Shown: piece by piece, positions 9,199-19,653 of the stretch
Layout: each line of letters opens with the position of its first letter
How positions within the stretch are numbered: the stretch's first letter is position 1
Assembly (NCBI GenBank): GCA_029204225.1
Contig: CM055106.1
Span: forward strand, 24,232,921-24,296,920
Direction of reading: 5' to 3'
Origin: Diphasiastrum complanatum
Lineage: Eukaryota > Streptophyta > Lycopodiopsida > Lycopodiales > Lycopodiaceae
Length of the DNA: 64,000 bases
Translations under genes and position numbers: made by a program
Notes under the pieces: generated by a model
The model's input: only the letters and a program-made list of their open reading frames with translations
What the model was told of the DNA's origin: nothing
Databases searched by the model: none

Positions 9199-11017
9199 GC
9201 CCGTACCAAGCAAACAGCACGACTTACCTTCATTTGCCCCGCCTCTTCGCCCTCATGTACAAAGGGCAGTGGGCACTAGTAGGAGAGTAAGTCGGCCCAG
9301 AGGACCATGGTTAAGGGATATCAGGAGACTTCAGAGGACAACGAATCTTCTGATTCCCCGTGCTCCTTTCTACAGTGTGAGATTAGTGACAAGGTCATTC
9401 TCACATGATGTTCGCTGGAACATAACAGCCCTGAAAGCCCTCCATACTACCTATGAGGACTTTCAAGTCAAATTCTTTGAAGACTCCACGCTTTGCACAG
9501 GCATGAGAGTTACCCTCATGCCTCAGGACATGCATCTTGTCATGAGGCTGAGGAGTACATACGATCAGGTCTTTAAGAGTGGCTTCACCTCTAGGCCACC
9601 ACCTACAGAGAGAGGGCCTGTTCCTCAACGAAGAAGGAGAAAGCTGACCAAGCCCACCAGGCCTGCTAGGCAAAGGGTGGTACTCAGCGAATCACCATCC
9701 CCCCCTCACATCTCTCGTCCTTTGGTTGGACCATCACACCAGTCTACAGTGCGTTCTTCTCCTCCCACCACCCCTGACTATTCAAGTAGTTCCTCTTCCA
9801 TTCCCTCCATTCCATCCCACAATAATGAGGATATGACCTCTAGTGTAGATAAAATAATATCGGATCTAGATATAAGTTTAATAGGTGATTTTTATAAGGA
9901 TCTTTGTGTAAGATTTCATGTTGATCCCAAAGATTCATTTTTGGATTTTGAGAGGTATATAGTTTTTGATGAGTATGTTGCCAAAGAGATTGATAAGCTA
10001 GGAGGTCAATTTTCTTTTTGTCTAAGTTCAATTAATTATGTAATTCACATAAATAAAGACTTTTGTGATGTCCTAAAGGAGAAGACAATAGATATATCAG
10101 ATCCAGTTGTGGAGGCTGGTTTGATGTATTTTGTAAATAGATGTAAATGCGATGATACTAAGGACATTGGAGTTGTGTTGTCCTTTTTTGCACACAGCCT
10201 TTATAGTCCAACTAAGGCGACAAAGTATCTTCTCCATACAACCTCGGAGACCAAAGTCTTTATTATTCCATACTGCCAAAAGTAAGTGATTACATAGAAT
10301 ATATTCAAGTAATATTTTTAATAGGTATTGTAATTCCTTCAGTTTAACTAATTATCTCTTGTTTGCAGTAAGCATTGGAGTATGCATATAATCTCCCTTA
10401 GGAAAGATTCAGATGGGATCATTAATCCCATCTGTTTAAAGATGAATTCCTTGAAGTCTACCCATGCCGAAATGGACGTGATGTACAGTAGAATGTTGCC
10501 ATTTTTGCCAAGGCCAGATGGGGCCACTGTAAATAGCCACCTGGAGATTGTTGATGCAGAAGTAAGTATTTCTTATCAAGTATCTGATAGGTAATATGAT
10601 TTGTTTTTTTTCGGAGTGCACAACTAACCTATTATATGTTTTGTAATTACAGTCAGCTCAGCAAAATGATGGACATAGTTGTGGATGGTTCTCCATCCGC
10701 AATGTACAGGACTTCTTAGAGTGGTACATCATGCAATCCGGGGCTCCAGATATACGAAAGGTAAATAGACTAGTGAATGGCCTAACTAAGTTATTTTTTA
10801 TTTGGTCTCTGATAAGTCAATTCAGTCGGTTCTATTGGATTTGCAATATAAATGGTGAGCATTTTCAATGAATGAGAAATATGAGTTTCGTCAACAGATG
10901 TTGGTGAACTTATTATCTCATGCAACACCCAGTCCATCTACGGAAACGGGAGGCCAATCAAGTCCACAACTGACACTAGTGCAAGGTGGAGATAATCCAT
11001 ATTACTTTGAGCTGTAA
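9196..11017 (+). CDS. Histone H3-like domain fused to Ulp1-type (C48) cysteine protease
   Basis: Four exons are joined by canonical introns: 9196-10281, 10369-10561, 10653-10760, 10898-11017. All three junctions keep phase. Translation from 9196 starts MARTKQTAR, identical to the first nine residues of histone H3. That frame stops at 9279. The next frame, open from upstream, continues with an H3/CENH3-like fold: WLRDIRRLQ (alpha-N), TNLLIPRAPF, FSHDVRW (loop 1), FEDSTLC (end of alpha-2), RVTLMPQDMHL (loop 2/alpha-3). Two residues are missing between Cys and RVT. One base change would rejoin them into about 501 residues. A basic, Pro/Ser-rich linker follows. The C-terminal part has Ulp1 marks: IIPYCQNKHWSM (catalytic His), MNSL (Asn at the usual Asp), SAQQNDGHSCGWF (Gln and Cys). 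Ulp1 enzymes remove SUMO-like modifiers. A histone-fused member is not known to me. Confidence 0.75.
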
Positions 11018-11342
11018 ATAATAGGTTAAATAGAGATATACATTTTTGATGTAATGCCCTGTGAATAATTATGGGCATATAGAAAGATAGAGACAATGGA
11101 AAAAAAAACATCCATTGTTAAATACAGGACACACATGTACATTCTCAGAAAATGAGAAATATATTGATATTTATGAGAGCTTTTACAAATCTTGTATCAT
11201 GATTGCTCTATTATCTGAACAATTCCGTCCAAATCTTTGCATTTGATTTTCTCTTCATGTCTTTTACGTATCTGCACAAACATACATTAATCAGATTACA
11301 GTTAGTGATCCGAATATTGACAAAATGGATAATGAATACAAA
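11018..11342. other. Intergenic spacer between convergent genes
   Basis: AT-rich spacer holding the 3' flank of the histone-protease gene and the probable 3' end of the minus-strand methyltransferase-like gene. No gene seen. Confidence 0.5.
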
Positions 11343-11627
11343 TTAATATACAAATTCATAGATTTCACATACCAATTTTCCATCCAATATAAAGCTGAAA
11401 TATTCGGGGATCTCTTGCTGTAAAAGTGTCAGTTCCGTTCTAATGTAGAATAAGGTCCAGTCTGGCTCAACCTCAATAGTAGTAAGTAAATCTCCATTTG
11501 CCATGATATCAATGCATATACGGTCAGTGTGTCCAATGATGTCTAGATCTTGATCTAATGGGGCCCAAGTACCATTATGTTCTTTCCATCTCTGATAATG
11601 AAACACCATACCAGTAGACAGATGCAA
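11343..11627 (-). pseudogene. C-terminal exon of the methyltransferase-like gene
   Basis: The open frame encodes a compact segment of about 85 residues, with VFHYQRWKEHNGTW, a central DRICIDIMANGDLLTTIEV and EYFSFILDGKLV. It ends at a donor-like GTATGT, so another exon may follow. The alternation of short hydrophobic strands with one helix, ending in a FxFILDG turn, is reminiscent of a beta-grasp or ubiquitin-like fold, but this is pattern only. The join to the preceding exon cannot be placed cleanly: the obvious donor at about 11667 would create a stop with the obvious acceptor. That agrees with decay of this gene. Confidence 0.35.
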
Positions 11628-11665
11628 CTATCATAGTGCTTAACTAAAAAATCTGAAAAAACTTA

Positions 11666-12660
11666 CTAGCTCTGAAAATCATCCACATCCCAATCGTCCA
11701 AACGTTCTTTGTCTTCTTCTAGACTAAATTCTGCAATGGGACAACAAGTGCGGGTAGACCTGTAAAGAGAATGATTGTGAAGAAACACATCTAGTAGTGT
11801 TAGACATCTAAATTTCTTACATCTAATATGGAAGAAAGAATTTATCTCACAAAATTGGTGCTCCACGTGCTGCAATGGCTTTGAGTCACAATCCATCACC
11901 ACACATTGTCGCTGAGATGCCCTACAAGCAATTATGTTGGATCCACAACCAACCAACAGATAAAAAACAACACCATCTTTTTTGCAATACGTCTCCACTA
12001 GAAACTGCATAAACAATGGGCTTTTTTCATGGCCCCCATGGAATGGCAACGAAGTAGCAGGATTGAGCATGCGATGTGACACTGGAAAGTAATGTGTCCA
12101 TGTGTTTGCATTACTTCTGAATAAAGATGGATCCAAGCTATCACCACCACCGTCCACATGAGGTGGCAAGCTATTTGCACAGCCCAAGACATAGATATCC
12201 GTTGAATTCATCTGTTCATATAGAAATCCTTAGTGAACGCGAATAATCTCTACATCATAGCAAACAAAACTAAAAATTCATGTCATAGAAGTAAACAACT
12301 TATGAAACCAACAGAAGTAAACAAGCTTCAAAAAGCTTATATTGTACCTCAATGCCATCATGGCTTATGCCAAAGGACTCCACCCTATGAAGGAATATAC
12401 TCCTATGCAAGTTCAATGTGCCGCAGAGTACGAAATTTTTTTTTCTCAGTGCTTCATCGACAATATGCATACGACGACTCCAGTGTCATCCAACACAACA
12501 CTGATCAATTGCAATGCTACGTCCAACAACCCATCCTATAATACATTCCAACTAGGAATAGCCCCACTAAAACCATCTGGAAACATGTCGGAGGGTAGAT
12601 CGAGTATGACCAAGTCCACCACATACTCCACAGTCTTCCCTTTTCTCCTCCTCCCTTATT
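11666..12660 (-). pseudogene. Permuted amino-methyltransferase catalytic region (decayed)
   Basis: Two blocks in beta-class order are visible. Near 12600 on the minus strand a frame reads VDLVILDLPSDMFPDGF, matching motif IV (the family consensus is D/N-P-P-Y/W; here DLPS). After an intron comes 12211-11666 (181 residues), with FHGGHEKSPLFMQFLVE, then FYLLVGCGSNIIACRASQ, the S-adenosylmethionine-binding FxGxG-type motif, and CVVMDCD, the acidic strand end. Motif IV before motif I, separated by a HxKSP block, is the arrangement of beta-class N4-cytosine/N6-adenine methyltransferases. DLPS is a weak catalytic motif, and several frame breaks lie between the blocks, so the copy is probably inactive. 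Target (DNA or RNA) cannot be told. Confidence 0.5.
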
Positions 12661-12849
12661 CATAGCAAGACAAAGTGCGTTTCTAATTTCTTCCATTTCT
12701 CTATAAAGTACCATGTCTCTAAATCCTTTTGCAATGTCAAGCCTATTTCCTTGAATAAACTGTAGCTGCAAATCAAAAATAGATTTATGAGTTGCATATG
12801 CTTAAGAAAGTAATCAAATAAAAAACATATGCTTAAACAAAGAATGATT

Positions 12850-13130
12850 TACAACTTTGTCAAAACATTCACTCGAAAAGCAAAATAGACCTAAGCACTA
12901 CTCCCAGTGTCAAGGGATTTTGATGGACAATATCCAAAAATTTGTGCCTTCGTTTCTGAGACACCCAAATGTCGACCTTTTCCCCAACATGCTCGGCTTG
13001 CTTGCATTCAAGATTTTGTCGCCGAGCAAATTTTCTTTGTCATATCTGCTTTAGTGAGGGCTTTGGTCTTCTTTGCAACGTTCACAACCATAAAACAAAA
13101 AATGTAAATGAGTTTGACAAGCTTTGAAAA
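12850..13130 (-). pseudogene. Possible zinc-binding exon of the methyltransferase-like gene
   Basis: On the minus strand a frame with CERCKEDQSPH is followed, after a frame change, by KQAEHVGEKVDIWVSQ and RRHKFLDIVHQNP. The Cys-x2-Cys start and colinearity with the flanking exons suggest a zinc-binding exon. The frames do not join without at least one change. Confidence 0.3.
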
Positions 13131-13271
13131 AAGACAATATTCAATGTAAATCAATACAACATTCTATATGATAACATTTACACCATATGCACCTAAGACG
13201 ACTATCAAGCTGCTCGGCAATGTGGACCATTGTGGGGGCAACATGTGTCCCTGAATCGCCCAAATGCATCT

Positions 13272-14340
13272 ACCTTTTTTTGTGATTTGCAAATAGATCT
13301 TTCTCTTCATCAAGGCAAGTTCCTTCAGGAAAATCCAACCACCAAGGATTGTTTAAAATTTTCCATTGCGAAAGACATCTGTTCTGGACAAATCGTATTT
13401 TTCAGAATACATAGACTAGACGGTGTGTCTATTTGATTCCAAGTATTAAACAACTCTGAAAATAATTGGATTTCCCCCGCATTGTGATAGTGACGCAAGT
13501 ATCTACAATGAGCGACTTTGCTTGTTAGCCTGAATGGAAAAGAACATAAAGAATAGCATATGCGTGAACAAGCAATACATGTAGGGATACATACTCAAAG
13601 GAAACATAGACATTGAAATACAAACAACACCTTACCTCCAGAGCATTATTTTGGCACTAATTATGATCTGTTGTTGCTCTTTTCCTTCTCTTTTTGGCTC
13701 CAATACAACGAACATTTGCTTGTGATATTTCATTCTGAACTTTTGTATGTATGATGTTGTCAAAGTTACACTCTTTGGCAATTCAAAGCTCTCTACATAA
13801 AACACCAGTCACTTTAACATGAGACACCAACATCATAACTTATAAAACCAAAAGTGTTGATGATTTGAGTACCTATGCCCAAACACTCTTGCAAAGTAGC
13901 TTTACATTGCTCCACCAGATACTCTAGCCATGTTTCTTTTGCTACCCATAGCCTATAGTCTTTGTCACTAACTGGCACTCCGAACTGTGCATGCATAGAG
14001 CCAAGACTGATGGTTAGCCAACAATTTCTCACCTCGTTTTTGATAGTGGAGCATCTCAAAGTGTGAAGCTTCTCCAATCCAAAAGAAAAACCAGCCCCTT
14101 GTGGTTCCATAGTCACCACTTTCTCAAACCACTCCTGTCTTTTCTATCAATTTTTTCTTCAATGTTGTTACCTTGATCATCTAGGACATCTAAAGTAGCC
14201 AAGTCATCATCAAGGACTTGTGTTTCCAGCACTTCATTTGGCACATCATTGAGTCCTCCATGTGACGACTCACAAATACCACTACCCTCAAAAGACACAT
14301 CTATAGCAGCTGTATTTTCTTGAGTAACTACACCTACACA
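13272..14340 (-). pseudogene. N-terminal exons of the methyltransferase-like gene
   Basis: Three exons with good splice signals are readable: 14340-13873 (acceptor TTTTGTACAG, donor GTACTC), 13792-13636 (acceptor TTATGTAG, donor GTAAGG) and 13529 to about 13272 (acceptor CCATTCAG). The first encodes an acidic segment (LDDDLATLDVLDDQG) and then, after a one-base frame change at an A-run near 14145, RQEWFEKVVTMEPQGAGFSF and WVAKETWLEYLVEQCKATLQ. The second encodes LPKSVTLTTSYIQKFRMKYH. The third contains CRYLRHYHNAGEIQLF, with another frame change before WWLDFPEGTCLDEEKDLF. I recognise no named domain here. Two single-base frame breaks at or beside short homopolymers indicate a recently decayed gene rather than random sequence. 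Confidence 0.45.
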
Positions 14341-14602
14341 CTGTACAAAACATAAAGGTAAGTTTAGCAAAAGGAAATTACATAGTTGCAAAAGAGTGCT
14401 GGTTAAAAGCATACCTGCGAAGATTCTTCATCGAGAGATTAAACACGAGCTTCCATAGCCACCAACTTTGTTTTGGACCTGGTCAAAACCATGCTGTATC
14501 AAAAAATACCATAAGAATATGTGTAACATGCTAGTAAATTACCATAAGAATATGTGTAACAAGTAGTATTACTTACTAATTTGGCCTTCAAACTTTGCAC
14601 TA

Positions 14603-14674
14603 GCATGCAATGCCAACGATCAGCCAAACCTGATTGCCGACAATCAGGTCTGGCTGATCATTGGCATTGCATGC
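14603..14674. repeat. Foldback, 34-nt arms, 4-nt loop
   Basis: Arms 14603-14636 and 14641-14674 are reverse complements with only two mismatches around the loop CCGA. A diverged copy of the same hairpin lies 290 bp to the right. It could be a MITE, a transposon end or a small-RNA precursor. Confidence 0.8.
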
Positions 14675-14894
14675 CAGTCTGAGCCAAGACAAAAGTTTTT
14701 TGCCCTGGTCTTGTAGAAGGATGAAATCATATAAGCAAATTCATAGATATTTTGAATGCCCATAATGGGACTTGATGTCTCCATATTCATGCTTCTACTA
14801 TGGATGGTAGAATTCATGCTGCTAGAAACCAGTGCTTGCGATTAGAAAGTCATTCAAGACTACTCATTACCACCGGGGTTGGTACCATCTTTAG

Positions 14895-14954
14895 AATGCC
14901 ACCGATAAGCCAGACCTAATCGTAGGCAATTGGGTCTGGCTGATCGCTGGCATT
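14895..14954. repeat. Second, diverged foldback of the same family
   Basis: Arms 14895-14922 and 14927-14954 are reverse complements with four mismatches. Both arms share AGCCAGACC/GGTCTGGCT and AATGCCA/TGGCATT with the hairpin at 14603-14674. The sequence after each hairpin is also alike (GCCAGTCTGAGCC against GCCAGTCCGACCC), so the duplicated unit is larger than the hairpin. Confidence 0.75.
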
Positions 14955-15293
14955 GATGCCAGTCCGACCCAGGGCCTACTTTACTTGTATGTGTTTTGAG
15001 AAGAGAGATAAGAAGAGCGATATTTTTGTGTAGCCATAATTGCTCCACTACTTTTTGCCTTATAGATGTTGTTTTATAAGACGCAGCAGGTTGCCAAGCT
15101 TTTGAAAATGCTGCTATGAAATACCATGTGCATTACAAAAATGGTACACAGTGGTTGATTGCCTAGTTTTATATTACAAACATTCGGTCTATACATTTGT
15201 TGCTAAAAGCTCTACCGCTTCATGTTATTGTGTCATCAGTGTAGCATAGGGTCCGAACGTTGGGAGCGTCAATCCCGCCTTCACCTGCATAGC

Positions 15294-16477
<1,184 letters not shown>

Positions 16478-17113
16478 TCAGCTATCATTGGCTTGATAGA
16501 CTCTACTAGCTCTGTTTTCTGTGATCAATGGTTTAGGTAATGACTCATATGATAATGATTCTACCTCAATATCATTCACAATGACATCATTCAAAGTACA
16601 TCCTACTTTGAACTCTTCACATACTTCTCTTCTTCTTGGCTTGTGACTATCTCCCTCACCAAGTCTCTTGATAGAACCATTTGATCTATTTTCTTTATGA
16701 AGACATGTGACTCCACTTGCTGCAAAAATGACTTTCTTGGACTCATCACAAAAAAATGTAGAAGAACCACCTCCTTCATGCATGCACCTAGAAACATCTT
16801 TTTCCATATGATCAAAGAGATTATTAACAACAATTTTTTCCAAGGAAGAACCTTCACCTCCATTGATGAAGTTAGCTCTTTCCTTACCTTTTGCATGCTT
16901 GCACTTGCCATGAAGAACCATCATTATCCTCATAACTAGCCAAGTTAGCACAAAGATGAACATCTCCAAGAAGCATATTAGATCTTGACCTAGATCTAGC
17001 ATAAGGAAACTTGTTAGACTTTGCATAAGATCCACCAATCTTATTGATGCTAAAAGGGAACTTTGGAAAGTTGAGGCCAATCTCCTTTTCCTTCCATCAT
17101 TTTTGTTAGCCAT
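16478..17113 (-). pseudogene. Unplaced ORF, probable retroelement accessory relic
   Basis: A 211-residue minus-strand frame starts at 17113, divergent from the copia gag that begins 145 bp away. The C-terminal two thirds read as protein: LEKIVVNNLFDHMEKDVSRC, SSTFFCDESKKVIFAASG, KRLGEGDSHKPRRREVCEEF. In the N-terminal third the more protein-like reading is in another frame (FGKFPFSINKIGGSYAKSNK, NMLLGDVHLCANLASYEDND), so a frameshift is likely at about 16930. I do not recognise the family. The close divergent position suggests either an antisense accessory ORF of the copia element or the remains of an older element into which it inserted. Confidence 0.3.
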
Positions 17114-17257
17114 AACAAAAGCATCAAGCTTGTATTACACCACCATCCAAGTTTGGACTAGGTTGATTGGGTAGAGATTAGAAGCTTCTTAGAGAGATAT
17201 AAATCTATCTTAGATTATCTAAGAGATCCTTGTGCATCTCATAGGCAATCATTCACA

Positions 17258-18070
17258 ATGTCATCCATGTGTGGATTTTTGTTAGAATCTTGTGAGAGAC
17301 TAACATCCACAAATTATTCCATATGGAAAGTGAGGATGGAATCACTATTTGTAATCCATGACCTCTATGATATTTTTCTTGGAGTTGAGGAAGAACCTCA
17401 AGGAGCTCAAGAACAATTGAAGTACAAGAAGAAGGCTAGATTAGCCTTGCATTTCTTAAAGATGAATGTAAGCAATGACCTCTTGAAAGAGGTATCTTCT
17501 TGTGTCTCTTCCAAAGAGGCTTGGGATTCAATAAATAACATTTATGAATCCAACAACACCTATAGAGTGCTCATGCTAAGGAATCAAGTACTCCAAAGCA
17601 TGAAGGGAAATGGATAAAGTGGACAAGAATATGTCCTAAGAATCAAATCTTTAAACAAAGAATTGGGCTCAATTGGAGATAAAATCCAAGATAAAGAACT
17701 AGTACAAGTCATGTTGAATGGACTTGGTGATGAGTACACCAATCTTGTTCAAACAATTGCCATTCAAGACCAGCTTCCAACCATTGACAAGTTACATAAT
17801 GTGCTTGTGGCCGAGGAGAGTAGGATTCTACACCTCAAAGCTAGGATGGGGTCTATGTCACTACAAGGTGGTGATGAAAAATAAAATTTCACATCCAAAG
17901 GCAAAAGGAAGTCCCAACCATTCAAGAAACACCAAGGCAAGGAGGCCGAGGGCAAGTATGGTTGATCTACCTCCAAAGGGAAGATCAAGAACAAAGCCAA
18001 GCTAAAGTGTGTCTTTTGTGGAAAGAAAGGACACTTTGCTTCCAAATGCTTTAAGAAGAAGAATGCACAA
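17258..18070 (+). pseudogene. copia gag
   Basis: Capsid-type gag of the UBN2 family: TSTNYSIWKVRMESLF near residue 17, LHFLKMNVSNDLLKEV, and the SKEAWDSINNIYESN block. A TAA-equivalent break at about 17615 divides the frame. The second part carries NELGSIGDKIQDKELVQVML and VAEESRILHLKARM. A zinc knuckle, CVFCGKKGHFASKCF (CCHC), is readable at about 18010-18055 after a frame change. It would form the particle in which the element RNA is copied. Two disruptions make it non-functional. Confidence 0.85.
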
Positions 18071-19595
18071 GTGAATGAAGATCAAGGCAACCTTGCACAA
18101 GAGGAGGAGGAAGAGGATGGTTTCAACACATCCTTGATGGTAGCATCAAATCCAACATCAAGCAAAGAGACATGGTGGATTGATAGTGGGGCTAGTTCCC
18201 ACATGTCATTCAACAAGCATTTTTTCTCTACTTTAATTTTTTGTAATAATTCTAAGAAATCTATCTACACTGATAGTGATCAAGAATGTAAAATAGATGG
18301 TATTGGAAGCATTCCATTATGCTTAGGATCATCTAAAAGGATAGATCTAGATAATGTCTTGTATGTTCCAACCATTACTAAAAATTTACTTAGTGTTGTG
18401 GACAATTGATGGATAATGGACTAGATGTACATTTCAAGAATGGAGTGTGTTCCATCTTGAAAAGTGATGAGTGCATAGCTAGTGGCATTAAGCAAGGAAG
18501 ACTTTTGAAGTTGGATGCTAATGTGGCCATTGAAAGTATGAACATGGTTAGGGAGGATATGACAAACATGGAGCTATGGCATAAAAGATTAGGCCATCCT
18601 AATCTTCAAGCAATGGAATCTATGGCCTCCAAGGAGCTTGCTCTCGGCCTCCTCAAATCATTCTCAAGATGTGGCAAAGTGTGTGAGGCTTGTGGGCTTG
18701 CAAAGTCTCATAAGACAAGAGATCCTTGTCAAGATCTACCTCTTCTTTAGATCTCATTCATTCGGATGTACACTCTTTTTCTCATGAAAGTAATGGAGGT
18801 GCTTTAATGTATGTGACTTTCATAGATGATTGTACTAGATATACTTGGATAGATCTATTGCCAAAGGAAAGTCTTGTATATGAAGCTTTTGTAAAGTTTA
18901 AATCTCTTATTGAGAAGCAACTTAGCATCAAAGTTCTAAGATGTGATAATGGAGGAGAATATATCTCCAACAATAGGATGAGAGATTTTTGTGAGAGTAA
19001 TGGCATTGAATGAGAGTACACATGTTCCTATGCCCCCAAACAAAATGGGGTGGCCGAGAGGAAAAATAGAAGCCTATGTGAGTGTGCAAAGTCTTTGAGG
19101 CTAGATGCATCTCTACCCATCTCATTTTGGGGAGAGGCCATAACATGTGCTTACTATTTATGTAGTAGGCTTCCAAATAGTGCCATTGATGGAAACTCAC
19201 CATATCAAGCTTTGTATGGCAATAAGCCAAATGTAAAAGATTTGAAAGTGTTTGGATGTATTTGTTATGTCCACATTCCTTTGGAAACTAGAAAGAAAGA
19301 AGATGCAACTTCTTTCAAAAGAATTTTTGTAGGCTATAGTGTAAATAACAAAGGTTGTAGAATTTTTTATCCTATTTCAAAGAAAGTAAAAGCTAGTAAG
19401 GATGTCTTATTTGATGAATCTCAATGTTCCAAGATCCATTCAAGTGCATCTAATCCTCTATGTGTCCAAGATCTTGCAAGACCCAAGGAGGAACTTGATG
19501 AAGATGTGATTTTGGAGGATCCATCTCAAGAGCCAAAGGGGCCGAGGAGATCTCACAAGGAACAAGGCCGAGCCATCAAGGCTTACCTACCTTGA
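18071..19595 (+). pseudogene. copia protease and integrase
   Basis: The aspartic protease motif WWIDSGASSHMSF is at about 18174. The pre-integrase zinc-binding segment MELWHKRLGHPNL is at about 18570, with the matching CxxC (VCEACGLAK) at about 18690. The integrase core shows VTFIDDCTRYTW, VLRCDNGGEY and the region after NGVAERKNR, ending LKVFGCICYVH. Breaks occur at about 18408, 18748 and 19012 (TGA in place of a sense codon). Integrase would insert the cDNA into host DNA; this copy cannot make a complete enzyme. Confidence 0.88.
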
Positions 19596-19653
19596 AAAGG
19601 GAAAGCAAAGGGAAGACTCAAATCCTACTACCTCTTACTCCTTTCTAAGCACA

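Noticed and set aside
9196-9222. H3 tail match as a chance event
   Set aside because: Nine identical residues at an ATG placed right after a conserved leader and just before a histone-like fold are not plausible by chance.
6321-14412. Integrated giant virus or Maverick/Polinton segment
   Set aside because: No capsid, packaging ATPase, family B polymerase or integrase was seen, and the genes have several spliceosomal introns. The idea is kept only as a remote alternative.
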